Assembly (NCBI RefSeq): GCF_000523275.1
Contig: NZ_ATHQ01000001.1
Span: 124,001 to 188,000, forward strand
Reading direction: 5' to 3'
DNA: 64,000 nucleotides
From: Lebetimonas sp. JH292
GTDB lineage: Bacteria > Campylobacterota > Campylobacteria > Campylobacterales > Nautiliaceae
Part shown: positions 1-9,036 of the stretch, piece by piece
Numbering within the stretch: position 1 is the first letter of the stretch
Layout: each line of letters opens with the position of its first letter
Made by a program: the position numbers and the translations under genes
Notes under the pieces: model-generated
The model's input: only the letters and a program-made list of their open reading frames with translations
The model's database searches: none
What the model was told of the DNA's origin: nothing

Positions 1-11
1 AAAATATTTAA

Positions 12-1160
12 TTAATCAAAAAAATTTTTATTAAAATATTTTCCTAAATTAATTTCGTAAATTTTTTTATTTTTATACATTTTCTCAAGTTCTGTTATTG
101 CAATTTCAAGCTCATGAGATTTTATACCATAATGAATACTCATATAACTTTCCACAAAAGCTCCGAAATGATCGGCCGCTTTAATAAAATTTCCATCCAC
201 TGAATTTGCAATATTTTTAATTTCTTCAATATTTTCAACAATTTTATAACATCCGTCTTGAATAATTTTATTTTTAAATTCATCTTTTAAATAGATATTC
301 ATTATTTTTTGCATATTTTTAGGAAGCAGGGGTAAAATTTTCTCATCAATTAAAAAATGCTCATAACTTTTAAGTATTTCATCAAGACCTTTTACCTTAT
401 GTTTAACGGGGGCGATAATATCTCTCGTAAGGGCTTCCGGCAGGTCATGAAAAAGGGCTGTAAAAAAATTGTTAATTATCTTTTCTTTAATAAGCCCGGC
501 CTCTTTTGATAGAAAATATGTAACCACTGCCACAAAAAGCATATGCCCAAGAACTGAAGTTTCAGGAACTCTCGGAGTATTTGCCCATCTTTTTTGAAAT
601 CTCATATTTCCGCATAAAGAGATAAAATCATAACTTTTTCTTTTAAGACTAAGTATCCTCACACCCTCTAAGTCATAAAAATCCTCAAGTTCGTTTTCTA
701 TATTGTTTTTAATCTCATCCATTCCATATATAAAAGGGGCTGTGTTGTAAATAATGTCAAATTCCCATTTTGTGGCGATAAAACTTGCTGCTGAATGGAG
801 TCTGTTTTCTATTGAATCATCTTTTTTTAAAATTTTTATATATTCTATCAGTTCATCACTGATTTTTCCCCTAAGCTGATTTATTACAAACTCGTCAAGT
901 TCTTTTCCTCTTTTTTTTCTTAAAAAATGATAAACGGGAGACTTTAAATCGGTAAGAACCGCCCTGTATAAAAGATTGGCAATTCCCAGATTTATAAATT
1001 TGTAATAATCTATATCTTTTTCAAAAAAACTGATTAAATAAGCTATTATAAATTTGTGTGCCTGTTTGTCAAGTTCAATAAATTTGACAGGACGTGGCAA
1101 ATCGTTCCATCTTTCAATTGTAAATGCGGTAAAAATAAGTCTAATAATTTCGGCATTCAT
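12..1160 (-). CDS. HD-domain phosphohydrolase family protein
   Basis: A 382-residue protein whose middle and end look like a metal-dependent HD hydrolase. Visible metal-ligand candidates are His206 (in VLGHMLF), the HD pair at 238-239 (FHDLPEA) and an Asp near 329 (AADHFGAF). The arrangement resembles YfbR-like 5'-nucleotidase/HD_3 proteins, which dephosphorylate nucleotides, but the substrate cannot be read from sequence. The first 190 residues are helical and unassigned. The start ATG is preceded by AAAGGC and follows the stop of the small upstream gene by one base, so the two are probably co-transcribed. Family confident, exact role unknown. Confidence 0.75.
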   Translation of the reverse strand: MNAEIIRLIFTAFTIERWNDLPRPVKFIELDKQAHKFIIAYLISFFEKDIDYYKFINLGIANLLYRAVLTDLKSPVYHFLRKKRGKELDEFVINQLRGKISDELIEYIKILKKDDSIENRLHSAASFIATKWEFDIIYNTAPFIYGMDEIKNNIENELEDFYDLEGVRILSLKRKSYDFISLCGNMRFQKRWANTPRVPETSVLGHMLFVAVVTYFLSKEAGLIKEKIINNFFTALFHDLPEALTRDIIAPVKHKVKGLDEILKSYEHFLIDEKILPLLPKNMQKIMNIYLKDEFKNKIIQDGCYKIVENIEEIKNIANSVDGNFIKAADHFGAFVESYMSIHYGIKSHELEIAITELEKMYKNKKIYEINLGKYFNKNFFD

Positions 1161-1161
1161 T

Positions 1162-1362
1162 TTATGCCTTTATATCAAGCAGACTTTTAAACATTTCATC
1201 CTCTGTTTTTATGGGTTTACTCTGGGCTTCAAAAGCTTTTGCATTTACATTTTCTTCTATTAAATTTTTGGCTAAATCTTTATTTTTGGCAATATTTTCA
1301 GCATTTTTATTAAATTTATCTGCATAATAATTCATGGCACTTATATTTGCATTTATTCTCAT
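1162..1362 (-). CDS. small hypothetical protein, flagellar-rod-like N-terminus
   Basis: A 66-residue product. I place the start at 1362 (MRINANISAM) because AAAAGGA lies just upstream; an upstream in-frame ATG at 1386 has no such site. The N-terminal segment, with alternating hydrophobics followed by NAENIAKN, is reminiscent of the N-terminal helix of flagellar rod/hook proteins, but the protein is far too short to be one. It lies directly before the HD protein gene and divergently from argH. No function assigned. Confidence 0.55.
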   Translation of the reverse strand: MRINANISAMNYYADKFNKNAENIAKNKDLAKNLIEENVNAKAFEAQSKPIKTEDEMFKSLLDIKA

Positions 1363-1403
1363 AATATTCCTTTTTGTATTCAACATTCATAATTCATAAT
1401 TTT

Positions 1404-1425
1404 ATTATACCACTTTTGTTATAAT
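1404..1425. promoter_or_regulatory. divergent -10 elements between small gene and argH
   Basis: A perfect TATAAT at 1420-1425 points to argH (start 1445). A second TATAAT on the minus strand (plus-strand ATTATA, 1404-1409) points to the small gene starting at 1362. The -35 boxes are not convincing. Confidence 0.5.
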
Positions 1426-1444
1426 TTCACAAAAAAGGTAAATA

Positions 1445-2827
1445 ATGAAACTTTGGGGCGGAAGATTTTCCAAACAGGCTGCAAAAATACTTGATGAATT
1501 TAACGCATCACTTCCTTTTGATAAAAAGCTTTATCTCGAAGATATAGAAGGCTCAATAGCACATTCTCAAATGCTGGCAAGTCAGGGAATTATTACACAA
1601 GATGAAGCTGAAAAAATAAAAAAAGGTTTACTTCAGATAAAAAAAGAAATAGAAGAAGGTAAATTTCACTGGGATATATCCGATGAAGATATACATATGG
1701 CTATTGAAAAAAGACTTATTGAATTAATTGGGGATACAGGAAAAAAACTGCATACTGCAAGAAGCAGAAACGACCAGGTGGCGGTTGATTTTAGAAGATG
1801 GGTATTAAAAAGAAACATAGAATTTTCTGAAAAAATAAAAGAGCTTATTGAAGTTTTTATTAAATTAGCAAAAGAAAATACTGACACAATAATGCCCGGG
1901 ATGACACACCTTCAACACGCACAGCCAATTAGCTTTGCTTATCATATGCTGGCATACGCCTCTATGTTTAAAAGAGATTATGAAAGATTTATTGATAGTT
2001 TCAATAGAAACAACAAAAATCCGCTTGGATGCGCGGCACTTGCAGGCACACCGCATCCGATAGACAGATTTAAAACTACAAAAGCCCTTGGGTTTGATGA
2101 ACCAACAATTAACTGCTTAGACAGCGTAAGTGACAGGGATTTTGCACTTGAGATATTATTTAATATTGCAATGCTTATGATGCATGCAAGCAGAATCAGT
2201 GAAGAGCTTGTTCTCTGGTCAACAAGCGAATTTTCTTTTGTTACTTTAAGCGATGAATACTCAACCGGAAGTTCTATAATGCCGCAGAAAAAAAACCCTG
2301 ATGTGCCAGAACTCATTAGAGGAAAAACAGGAAGAGCTTATGGAAATTTAATGGCGCTTTTAACTGTTATGAAAGGACTTCCGCTTGCATATAATAAAGA
2401 CACTCAGGAAGATAAAGAAGGTGTTTTTGACAGTGTAAAAAATGGACTAATTTCTATTGAAATACTTAAAGAAACACTAAAAACCATGAAAGTAAATAAA
2501 GGAAATATGTATAAAGCCTGTAAAAAAGGCCATTTAACTGCTACTGATTTAGCAGATTATTTAGTAAAAAAAGGAATTCCGTTTAGAGAAGCACACCACA
2601 TAACAGGAAAAGCAGTAGCATTAGCGGAGAGCAAAGTAGTTGATTTAAGCGATTTAAGTATTGAAGAATTAAAACAAATAGATGAAAGAATAGATAAAGA
2701 TTTAGATTTATGCCTTGAAAATTCAATGAATTCCAGAAAAAGTTTTGGAGGCACAGCCCCTGAGAGTGTAAAAAAACAAATTGAGTATTTTGAAAAGTTT
2801 TTAAAGGAGCATAATGATAAAAATTAG
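1445..2827 (+). CDS. argH: argininosuccinate lyase
   Basis: Cleaves argininosuccinate to arginine and fumarate, the last step of arginine synthesis, in the cytoplasm as a tetramer. The 460-residue length is normal. The fumarase/aspartase superfamily signature [12 protein letters not shown] is at 275-286, TARSRND at 104-110 and HLQHAQ at 155-160 supply substrate and catalytic residues. RBS AAAAAAGG precedes the ATG. The 3' end overlaps the following OsmC-family gene by 14 bases, so the two are translationally close. No sign of damage. Confidence 0.97.
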   Translation: MKLWGGRFSKQAAKILDEFNASLPFDKKLYLEDIEGSIAHSQMLASQGIITQDEAEKIKKGLLQIKKEIEEGKFHWDISDEDIHMAIEKRLIELIGDTGKKLHTARSRNDQVAVDFRRWVLKRNIEFSEKIKELIEVFIKLAKENTDTIMPGMTHLQHAQPISFAYHMLAYASMFKRDYERFIDSFNRNNKNPLGCAALAGTPHPIDRFKTTKALGFDEPTINCLDSVSDRDFALEILFNIAMLMMHASRISEELVLWSTSEFSFVTLSDEYSTGSSIMPQKKNPDVPELIRGKTGRAYGNLMALLTVMKGLPLAYNKDTQEDKEGVFDSVKNGLISIEILKETLKTMKVNKGNMYKACKKGHLTATDLADYLVKKGIPFREAHHITGKAVALAESKVVDLSDLSIEELKQIDERIDKDLDLCLENSMNSRKSFGGTAPESVKKQIEYFEKFLKEHNDKN

Positions 2828-3287
2828 ACATATAAATAATCATATTTACGAAGCTACAAATGGAAAAGATATAATAATAATTGATCCTAAAAAATACACC
2901 CCTGTAGATATGTTTATAACAGGTCTTGCAAACTGTTCGGCATATGATGTTGTAGAACTTTCAAAAGCAAAAGGAGAAATAGAAAATTTTACTTTGGAAG
3001 TTGAATATAAAAGAAAAGAAATTTATCCCAAAATTTTTACCGAATTTCATTTTATTTACAGTTTTAATTCAAAAGCGGATAATATGACAGCAAGAAGATG
3101 GGTATTAAGTTCACTTGAAACATACTGTTCAACAATCAATACTGTTCGAAATACAAGCAAAATTTATTATACTATTAAACATAACGGAGAAACTATAGCT
3201 TTTAAAGAAAGTATATTATCTGGACAAACACACAAACATAATAATGAAGATTTTGAAGAAGATGATGGATTTGGGTGTATAGCCTGA
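2814..3287 (+). CDS. OsmC-family protein
   Basis: A 157-residue protein with the OsmC/Ohr fold pattern: early beta-rich part, then Cys41 ([12 protein letters not shown]) at the head of the long helix and Cys105 ([11 protein letters not shown]). This cysteine pair is the peroxidatic/resolving couple of OsmC/Ohr thiol peroxidases that reduce organic hydroperoxides. The C-terminal 25 residues are His- and acid-rich and end in GFGCIA, outside the usual domain. The start overlaps argH by 14 bases. Confidence 0.8.
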   Translation: MIKIRHINNHIYEATNGKDIIIIDPKKYTPVDMFITGLANCSAYDVVELSKAKGEIENFTLEVEYKRKEIYPKIFTEFHFIYSFNSKADNMTARRWVLSSLETYCSTINTVRNTSKIYYTIKHNGETIAFKESILSGQTHKHNNEDFEEDDGFGCIA

Positions 3288-3300
3288 GGAGGATAAAAAG

Positions 3301-3315
3301 GGCTTCGTTGAAGCC
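3301..3315. terminator. short hairpin between OsmC and Sel1 genes
   Basis: GGCTTC-GTT-GAAGCC forms a 6-bp stem just after the OsmC stop. No T-run follows on the plus strand (the next bases are AAAACATT); on the minus strand CTTTTTA follows. It may be a weak terminator or an mRNA processing hairpin. Confidence 0.35.
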
Positions 3316-3350
3316 AAAACATTTCTCAAAATCAAATAAAAGGAAGAAAA

Positions 3351-3755
3351 ATGAAAAAATTAATATTGGTTTTAATAGCTGTTTTTGCCTTCGCAAAACA
3401 TGGCCAGACTAACGACCCTGCCCTTCAGGAAGCACTGCAGGGACATTACATAAAAGCATTTAGAATGTTTGATAAAAGATGCAGTGAAAATGACGGATAT
3501 GCCTGCGGAATGGTTGCATATTTTTATAACAAAGGTTTAGGTGTAAAAAAAGACTTAAAAGCTGCAATTGATTATTATACAAAAGGATGTGCCCTAAACG
3601 ACAATGACAGCTGCACTATTTTGGGATATTACTATTATAAAGGAATAGGTGTAAAAAAAAATTTAAACAAAGCTGTAACTTTACTTAAAAAAGCGTGCAA
3701 CAACAATTCAAAAGACGCATGCAATTATTTAAAAGAAATTGCCAATATAAAATGA
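3351..3755 (+). CDS. exported Sel1-repeat (Hcp-like) protein
   Basis: A 134-residue protein starting with a signal peptide (MKKLILVLIAVFAFA). It then carries at least two Sel1-like repeats of about 36 residues with the paired cysteines seen in Helicobacter cysteine-rich proteins (YACGMVAYFYNKGLGV; SCTILGYYYYKGIGV). Such repeats are helical protein-interaction modules and this copy is expected in the periplasm. RBS AGGAAG precedes the ATG. The stop overlaps the next start as ATGA. Confidence 0.8.
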   Translation: MKKLILVLIAVFAFAKHGQTNDPALQEALQGHYIKAFRMFDKRCSENDGYACGMVAYFYNKGLGVKKDLKAAIDYYTKGCALNDNDSCTILGYYYYKGIGVKKNLNKAVTLLKKACNNNSKDACNYLKEIANIK

Positions 3756-4438
3756 AATACGTCATTTACGGCGATATTCATGGATGTCTGGAAGAATGGG
3801 AAGAGCTTAGAAAAGAAATTCCAAAAGGGGCTTTTGAAATAAGTGTTGGAGACATACTTGATAAAGGGCCCTATCCTGTTGAAGCTTTGCGTTATGCTAA
3901 AAAAAACAAAATTTTTACAATTATGGGAAACCACGAATATAAACATTTAAGAAAATTTTGGGGGAGAAAAGTTCATTTGGATGAAGACCAGCAAAAAGTA
4001 TATCCCAAACTTAAAAAAGATGATTTTGACTTTATCTCTTCTATGCCTTTTTTTTTGAAATTAAACCATTTAACAATTCTTCATGCGGGCATTACAAACA
4101 GAATTTATCTAAACAATCCACCTTTAAATATTATGACACTGCTTTTATTTTTAAGGGAAGTGGACGAAAACGATAAATTTTTACCTTTAGACAATAATAA
4201 TCCAAATGCAAGATACTGGGCAGATACATACAATGGACACGAAGGATTTGTGGTATATGGACACAATCCTTTTTTAAATCCCAAAATCAATAAACACGCC
4301 ATTGGAATAGATACAGGCTGCGTCTATGGAAACAAGCTCACAGCAGCAATTATCGAAGACACCGTAAAGATAAAATATTCAATTATTCAGGTAAATGCAA
4401 AACAAAAATATACCGAGCCTCATGTTCCTTTACAATAA
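3752..4438 (+). CDS. calcineurin-like metallophosphoesterase
   Basis: A 228-residue phosphatase of the PrpE/ApaH-like superfamily. The two-metal motifs are DIH (8-10), GDILDKG (33-39), GNHE (59-62), LHAGI and YGHNPF. I chose the ATG at 3752, which overlaps the Sel1 stop and puts the first metal-binding beta strand (MKYVIYGDIHG) at the N-terminus. A longer reading from 3695 would run inside the Sel1 gene. Substrate (protein phosphate or diadenosine nucleotide) not determinable. Confidence 0.85.
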   Translation: MKYVIYGDIHGCLEEWEELRKEIPKGAFEISVGDILDKGPYPVEALRYAKKNKIFTIMGNHEYKHLRKFWGRKVHLDEDQQKVYPKLKKDDFDFISSMPFFLKLNHLTILHAGITNRIYLNNPPLNIMTLLLFLREVDENDKFLPLDNNNPNARYWADTYNGHEGFVVYGHNPFLNPKINKHAIGIDTGCVYGNKLTAAIIEDTVKIKYSIIQVNAKQKYTEPHVPLQ

Positions 4439-4457
4439 ATGGAAAATGTAAAATGGG
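4437..4457. repeat. heptamer tandem array, AAATGNN x3
   Basis: Three consecutive 7-bp units (AAATGGA, AAATGTA, AAATGGG) begin at the phosphoesterase stop codon. The core AATGGAAAATGTAAAATG recurs, inverted, inside the SF1 helicase gene at 21331-21358. Confidence 0.6.
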
Positions 4458-4487
4458 TTTTGCCCATCTGGCTGCTTGAAAAGCAGC
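4453..4487. terminator. two adjacent hairpins between convergent genes
   Basis: ATGGG-TTTTG-CCCAT (4453-4467) is followed by a 7-bp perfect stem GCTGCTT-GAA-AAGCAGC (4471-4487). They lie between the phosphoesterase and the convergent LysE gene, where a bidirectional terminator is expected. Neither side has a clean T-run. Confidence 0.45.
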
Positions 4488-4543
4488 TATAATGATAAAA
4501 ATGTTGAAATAATGTACATTTTAAATACTTTAAAAATTTGCTG

Positions 4544-5143
4544 TTAATTCAAAATTGATAAAATAATTTCAATATTTTCAATAGCAAACAAAAATAATTT
4601 TACTCCAAAAAAGAAAAATAAAACACTGGCAAACTTATTTATGGCATTTAGCCAATTATTCTTTATTTTAATTTTAGAGCTCACTATTGCCCCAAAAACA
4701 AATGCTGCACAAATTCCTAAAAACAAACTCACACAACTTAACATAATATTTTTACTCATAAAAGGAGTAATAATAACCGCAAAAAATATCATAGCTTTCG
4801 GGTTTGAGAGATTAAGCAAAAGTGCTTCTTTATAAATATCTTTTGAATTTTTACAGACTAAATTCAAGTGAACTTTTTCCTTAAAAATAATTATAGAGAT
4901 TCTAAATAGATAAATACTACCTAATATTCCCACAATTATTTGGAAATATATATTTTTACCGATGCTGCTAAGCCCAACGGCCACAAGTGTTAAATAAACA
5001 ATATTTCCTGTAAGTATTCCGGCAACCGCCGTTAGTGAACTTTTAAGACCATGACAAAGTCCCTGCCTTATTACATAAAATATATCCGGTCCGGGAGTTA
5101 ATGCAGCAACAAATCCAATACTTGCTAAAATTAAATATTCCAA
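4544..5143 (-). CDS. LysE/RhtB-family amino-acid exporter
   Basis: A 199-residue membrane protein with about six hydrophobic segments and the family motif ALTPGPD (15-21) in the first helix, as in RhtB/LysE. This family exports amino acids such as homoserine, threonine, lysine or arginine; the substrate here is unknown. It is transcribed towards the phosphoesterase and divergently from the aminotransferase, which may share its regulatory region. Confidence 0.85.
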   Translation of the reverse strand: MEYLILASIGFVAALTPGPDIFYVIRQGLCHGLKSSLTAVAGILTGNIVYLTLVAVGLSSIGKNIYFQIIVGILGSIYLFRISIIIFKEKVHLNLVCKNSKDIYKEALLLNLSNPKAMIFFAVIITPFMSKNIMLSCVSLFLGICAAFVFGAIVSSKIKIKNNWLNAINKFASVLFFFFGVKLFLFAIENIEIILSILN

Positions 5144-5184
5144 ATCTTTCCTTTTTGATAAAATTATATAAAAAAAGAGGTCAA

Positions 5185-6258
5185 ATGAAACCGTTTATTG
5201 TAATGGATATTGTAAAAGAAGCTCAAAAATATGAGAATGTTATTCATTTAGAAATTGGAGAGCCTGATATACTGCCCTCACCTAAAATTAAAAATGCCGC
5301 ATTGAAAGCTATCGAGGAAAATAAATTTTTTTATACAGAGTCTAAAGGATTAAAAAAATTAAGAGAAAAAATTGCAGACCATTATAAATGTTTTTACAAT
5401 GCTGAGGTAAATCCTGAAAATATAATTATTACCACCGGAACTTCCACTGCTTTTTTAATTGCTTTTTATTTCAGTAAAATTATAGCAACCCCCACTCCCG
5501 GATATCCTTGCTATGAAAATTTTGCCGAGCTTGAAGATAAAAAATTTATAAAAATACCTACTAAATTTCCCAACTATGAAATTGATTTAAAAACATTAAA
5601 AAATATGGATTTTGATACATTAATGATTTCAAGCCCAAATAATCCTACAGGAAGCGTAATTGAATCTAAAAAACTAAAAGAAATTTGCAAATTTTGTGAA
5701 AATAACAACAAACTTTTAATAAGCGACGAACTATATCACGGATTTGTTTATGAGAAAGATTATACAACAGCCTTAAAATTCAATAAAAATGCAATTGTTA
5801 TTAATGGATTTAGTAAATATTTCTGTATGCCAGGCTTTAGAATCGGATGGATAATTTTACCTGATGATTTAATAAGAACTGCCGAAATAATAGCTCAAAA
5901 CATCCTAATTTCAGCCCCTAGTGTTTCTCAGTATGCCGCACTTGAAGCTTTTAATTATGAATATCTTGAAAATACAAAAACTGAATTTAAAAAAAGAAGG
6001 GATTTTTTATATAATGAATTAAAAGATGTTTTTAAAATAGCAAAACCTGACGGGGCTTTTTATTTATGGTGCGATGTTTCAAAATATTCAGATAATTCTT
6101 TTGAATTTGCAAATAAGCTTTTAAAAAATACAAAAGTAGCCGTTACACCTGGAATAGATTTCGGTGAATTTAAAAATTTTATTAGAATAGCTTATACAAA
6201 AGAAATAAAAGATTTAAAAAAAGCTCTAAAAAGAATTAAAAATTTTTTAAAAATTTGA
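5185..6258 (+). CDS. class I/II PLP-dependent aminotransferase
   Basis: A 357-residue fold-type I aminotransferase, probably aspartate- or aromatic-type. The early GEPD motif, SPNNPTGSV and FSKYFCMPGFRIGW (with the Schiff-base lysine) are all present. I place the start at 5185 after AAAGAGG; the longer reading from 5101 would run into the divergent LysE gene. The gene ends 16 bases before tRNA-Leu(GAG). Exact substrate not assignable. Confidence 0.88.
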   Translation: MKPFIVMDIVKEAQKYENVIHLEIGEPDILPSPKIKNAALKAIEENKFFYTESKGLKKLREKIADHYKCFYNAEVNPENIIITTGTSTAFLIAFYFSKIIATPTPGYPCYENFAELEDKKFIKIPTKFPNYEIDLKTLKNMDFDTLMISSPNNPTGSVIESKKLKEICKFCENNNKLLISDELYHGFVYEKDYTTALKFNKNAIVINGFSKYFCMPGFRIGWIILPDDLIRTAEIIAQNILISAPSVSQYAALEAFNYEYLENTKTEFKKRRDFLYNELKDVFKIAKPDGAFYLWCDVSKYSDNSFEFANKLLKNTKVAVTPGIDFGEFKNFIRIAYTKEIKDLKKALKRIKNFLKI

Positions 6259-6264
6259 TATAAT
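6259..6264 (+). promoter_or_regulatory. -10 element of tRNA-Leu(GAG)
   Basis: TATAAT overlaps the end of the aminotransferase gene ten bases before the first tRNA base. The -35 is not clear in the T-rich upstream. Confidence 0.5.
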
Positions 6265-6274
6265 TACACTCCAC

Positions 6275-6363
6275 GCGGCGGTGGCGGAACTGGTAGACGC
6301 GCAAGATTGAGGGTCTTGTGGGCGAATAAGCCCGTGGGGGTCCGAGTCCCCCCCGCCGCACCA
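6275..6363 (+). tRNA. tRNA-Leu (anticodon GAG), island attachment site
   Basis: Full class II tRNA with encoded CCA. The acceptor stem is GCGGCGG/CCGCCGC. The anticodon stem CAAGA/TCTTG encloses TTGAGGG, giving GAG for codons CUC/CUU. A long variable arm (GGGCGAATAAGCCC) and TTCGA-equivalent GTCCGAG T-loop follow. Its 3' end is repeated at 11536 and 19411, so it is the integration site of the two islands downstream and remains intact. Confidence 0.97.
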
Positions 6364-6364
6364 G
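6349..6364 (+). repeat. att copy 1 (tRNA 3' end, left end of island A)
   Basis: The 16 bases CCCCCCGCCGCACCAG within and just past the tRNA are repeated exactly at 11536-11551 and partly at 19411-19424. Integration at a tRNA 3' end is typical of tyrosine recombinases, and remnants of two such integrases precede the other two copies. Confidence 0.8.
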
Positions 6365-6461
6365 CTTACCTCAAATCCCAATAAATGCCTTATAAAGAGA
6401 AAAAATAGAAGTAAATTGAAGTACTAATTAGTTTTAATTATCAAATAAGAATTTTGCAAAC

Positions 6462-6725
6462 TCATCTTATTCTTGGATTTGCAATTGGATTTCCGCTTGA
6501 ATTTTCAATAACTCTTCCTTGCTCTATTAAAGCAGCTTCTGCTTCATTCCATTCTTGAAAAGCAAGTGCATAAGCTCTTATCTCAAAATCGCTCAATACG
6601 CCATTTTCTTCCAATAAATTAACAATTCTTTGCTCTTCTTTTTTACCAATTTTATTCAATTTAGCTAATCCATTAACTCTATTAAAAATCTTTTTTCCAG
6701 CTCCTGGTCTTGCTCCACCTCTCAT
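6462..6725 (-). CDS. phage small terminase-like protein (P27 family), short
   Basis: An 87-residue product starting MRGGARPGAGKK, the Gly/Pro-rich opening typical of P27-family small terminase subunits. It ends with a segment like their conserved tail (EQGRVIENSSGNPIANP). The family is usually 120-160 residues, so this copy is shortened at the C-terminus or is a truncated pseudogene. The small terminase recognises phage DNA for packaging. It is the gene nearest the left att site of island A. No large terminase or capsid gene is nearby. Confidence 0.6.
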   Translation of the reverse strand: MRGGARPGAGKKIFNRVNGLAKLNKIGKKEEQRIVNLLEENGVLSDFEIRAYALAFQEWNEAEAALIEQGRVIENSSGNPIANPRIR

Positions 6726-6738
6726 TTATACTCGTTTG

Positions 6739-6778
6739 AAATTAGTTTTTGTTTTTTCGCGACTCGGCCGCCGACTGA
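6739..6778. repeat. 40-bp GC-rich direct repeat, copy 1
   Basis: An exact 40-base match to 17928-17967 in island B. It contains a GC-rich imperfect inverted repeat (ACTCGG-CCG-CCGACT) beside an A/T tract, in otherwise very AT-rich DNA. It lies 14 bases upstream of the small-terminase start. Confidence 0.85.
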
Positions 6779-6849
6779 CCGCTTTTGCCTAAAAAATTTC
6801 AAACCCGCCCCTCCCGTTATTAGATATACAATTATATAATATTATCCTT

Positions 6850-7154
6850 TTAATTTTTCGCAATAGCTTTTTTATATTCATTCAAATAGTTTTCTTTTTG
6901 TTCTTTTTCTCTACTGACATATAATTAATAAGAGTCTTTAAAGTATTATATTCATCTTCTGGATATTTCTCGCCAAGTATTCTATAAGCCGCTAATTTCA
7001 ATAATATCCAATGGTCTACTTATTCCTATTAGATTTAATTCTTTAGTCCCAATTCCTCAAAAGCTTCTATTATTGGCCTAATTTCTTCTTTTATAGCCTT
7101 TTTACTTTTATTTGTGATTTGAGACATCATATTAACTGCTTGATATATATTCAT
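6850..7154 (-). pseudogene. small island gene remnant, unknown
   Basis: Opens with RBS AAAGGAG and MNIYQAVNMMSQITNKSKKA, then changes frame near 7020 to continue VDHWILLKLAAYRILGEKYP and ends EYKKAIAKN. Joined, it would be about 100 residues, helical and soluble. At least two frame changes are needed. I recognise no family. It lies between the primase-proximal genes and the small terminase. Confidence 0.45.
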
Positions 7155-7164
7155 TTTCTCTCCT

Positions 7165-7549
7165 TTATTAAATTGTGTTTTTTTAAAAACATTTTTTAAT
7201 TCTTCAAAATCTTTTTTTGTTTTTGCTTTGAAGTTTTCATCTTTTTTGCTTAAATTCTGTTAATTTTTTTTTATACTTTTAATCTTATTAATCAATTCAT
7301 TTGCCTCATAAGAGATAATTTGTAAATCAGCTCTTGGGTCAACACTAATTAAAGTCCTAAATAGGCCTTTTTTATGGTTTCTTTATCACAATCTTTATAA
7401 ATTTCTTTAATTTTTAAAAATGTTTCTGATTCATATAATAATTTTTGCAAAATAGCCCCGTGAGATATACCTGTTGCTTCTTTTATTCTTTATAAGACAT
7501 TCATATCCTCCATATCTAAATAAGGTCTGTATCTGATTTTATAACTCAT
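7165..7549 (-). pseudogene. small island gene remnant, unknown
   Basis: Starts at 7549 after AAGGAGC with MSYKIRYRPYLDMEDMNVL. It continues in shifted frames as RIKEATGISHGAILQKLLYE, then SVDPRADLQIISYEANELIN and a Lys-rich tail ending near 7165. The reconstructed length is about 130 residues. GISHGAILQKLL resembles a ribbon-helix-helix or HTH turn, which is only suggestive. Three or more frame breaks make it non-functional. Confidence 0.45.
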
Positions 7550-7591
7550 TTCTGCTCCTTAAAAGTTTTAAAAAAAATTTTTTTTGTTTTT

Positions 7592-7688
7592 TTTGTCGAT
7601 TTGTCGACAACCCTATTAAAAGCCCGTATTTATGGAGGTTTGAGTGTCGACAATTCTAAAAAGAAATGTCGTAAAAAAGTCGACAAAA
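7592..7688. repeat. cluster of TTGTCGAC-type palindromic motifs
   Basis: Within 100 bases there are TTGTCGACAA (7601-7610, perfect palindrome), TGTCGACAA (7645-7653), GTCGACAAAA (7679-7688) and the half-sites TTTGTCGAT and TGTCGT. They sit between the primase remnant and the next gene, where a replication origin or operator would fit. Related half-sites occur at 11042-11056. Confidence 0.5.
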
Positions 7689-7714
7689 AGTCTTTTTATA
7701 TACCCTAATGCTTC

Positions 7715-8680
7715 AAGTCTTTTAGAAAATTCCCTTTTCCCTACTGGTCTAATACTTTTCTAATTTGATTTCTTGTTATAAACAAATACAGCTTCATTGG
7801 TATTGTCCTTTTAAAAGGAATGATTAAAAATCTTCTAAAAAAGCCGTCAGTATATTCAATTTCTTTAAGTTTCATTTGATTAACCGCAAATATTAACCTC
7901 GCATAATTTTCCATTGTGAATGGTTTTTGCCTTGCCCCAATCGGTTCTCCACTTGCTAATTTTTTAAATGTATCGCTTTGAAGTTTTTTAGTATTGTTTT
8001 CACTTCCAAAATGCTCTGTAATGCTCCTGCATTAAATCATCTAATGAATAAAAGCTGCCCCAATACTCCCGCAATTACTTCCATTACTACGCTTTTACCA
8101 TTTGCACCAAAAATCTTTATAATCAACTTTTAATCTTTTTGTGTAAGAGGCAATGGTTCTCCATCTTTATTATAACTTGGAATATATCCAAGTTTCTCTT
8201 TTGCATAATCAATAATATTAATTTTTTTTACATTTCCTATAAGTGTGCTTAAAAATTCTTTTTGTTTCATTAACATTTTCTAAATTTTCTCTTCCCACTG
8301 GCTCTAATTGCTGAATCAAATTAATGATATTTTGCTGCAGTTCTTTTTTTAATTTTTTATAACTTTCATCTTGTTCGTTTTTATAATCTAAATCTACAAT
8401 ATAATGCCATTTATTTTATTAGCTTGTGTTTTGGATAATGCTTTCCATTTTATACCTCCTTTTCTTCTGTGTCTGGCTTTTTTACTATCTAACGCATAAA
8501 GAGGAATAAAAGAATCCCAAATTTTTCTTAATTCCTCTTGTGTTCTATATCTGTCTCTTCATCTCCATTGAATCCAGTTCCAAAATCTTTGATTCTAATG
8601 CTCCCGTCTTTTGCCTGATATATACGTATTGATATAACCTCTTCTTTGGTTAAATATTGTTTAATTGCTGCAATTTGCAT
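7715..8680 (-). pseudogene. P4-type phage/plasmid primase-helicase, decayed
   Basis: Several frames read together give a recognisable D5/P4-family primase C-terminal part. From the start at 8680 (MQIAAIKQYLTKEEVISIRI) it runs through KEKLGYIPSYNKDGEPLPL, a Walker A trace (GANGKS), LQSDTFKKLASGEPIGARQK, then TMENYARLIFAVNQM and DGFFRRFLIIPFKRTIP, the family's conserved FxxATN/RR-IPF block. At least six frameshifts are scattered through it. Intact relatives are 450-800 residues and initiate replication of satellites and plasmids. Confidence 0.75.
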
Positions 8681-8815
8681 TTTTCATCCTTTGCAAATGT
8701 TTTTTTATTTTTGCAATTTGCCTTTTAGAAATAATAGTAAGTTTGAATATGTTTAGTCTGCACGCTTTAACTTTTGCCTCAATTTCATCTTTTGCACTGA
8801 TTACAATTCCAACTT
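8661..8815 (-). pseudogene. short open remnant upstream of primase
   Basis: An open stretch reading KVGIVISAKDEIEAKVKACR and then LNIFKLTIISKRQIAKIKKH ends at the primase start region. It has no start codon in frame, so its 5' end is lost. Function unknown. Confidence 0.3.
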
Positions 8816-8829
8816 TTCATTTTTTTACT

Positions 8830-9036
8830 TTAAAGCGGAAGTATTAAGCTTAATTTTCCACTTATGATTAAAATCTCAACCTGTGCTAAACCTTTTTGCA
8901 ATACTTCCCAGCCTTTATCTGTAAATTCTAAAATATTTAAATCATTAAAAGTCAATTTATGTTCTTTTAAATAATCTTGAAGTCTTTTATTATTTAATGC
9001 TTTTTCTCTTATTGGAATAAGTTTTGCTGTTTTCAT
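8830..9036 (-). CDS. small island protein, unknown
   Basis: A 68-residue open frame with a good RBS (AAAAAGGAG) before MKTAKLIPIREKALNNKRLQ. The C-terminus turns hydrophobic (EILIISGKLSLILPL), which may be a frameshift product rather than a natural end. No family recognised. It is in line with the other minus-strand genes of island A. Confidence 0.4.
   Translation of the reverse strand: MKTAKLIPIREKALNNKRLQDYLKEHKLTFNDLNILEFTDKGWEVLQKGLAQVEILIISGKLSLILPL

Noticed and set aside
3695-3751. Longer N-terminus for the metallophosphoesterase
   Set aside because: The extra residues are basic and lie inside the Sel1-repeat gene; the start at 3752 gives the normal first strand and an ATGA overlap.
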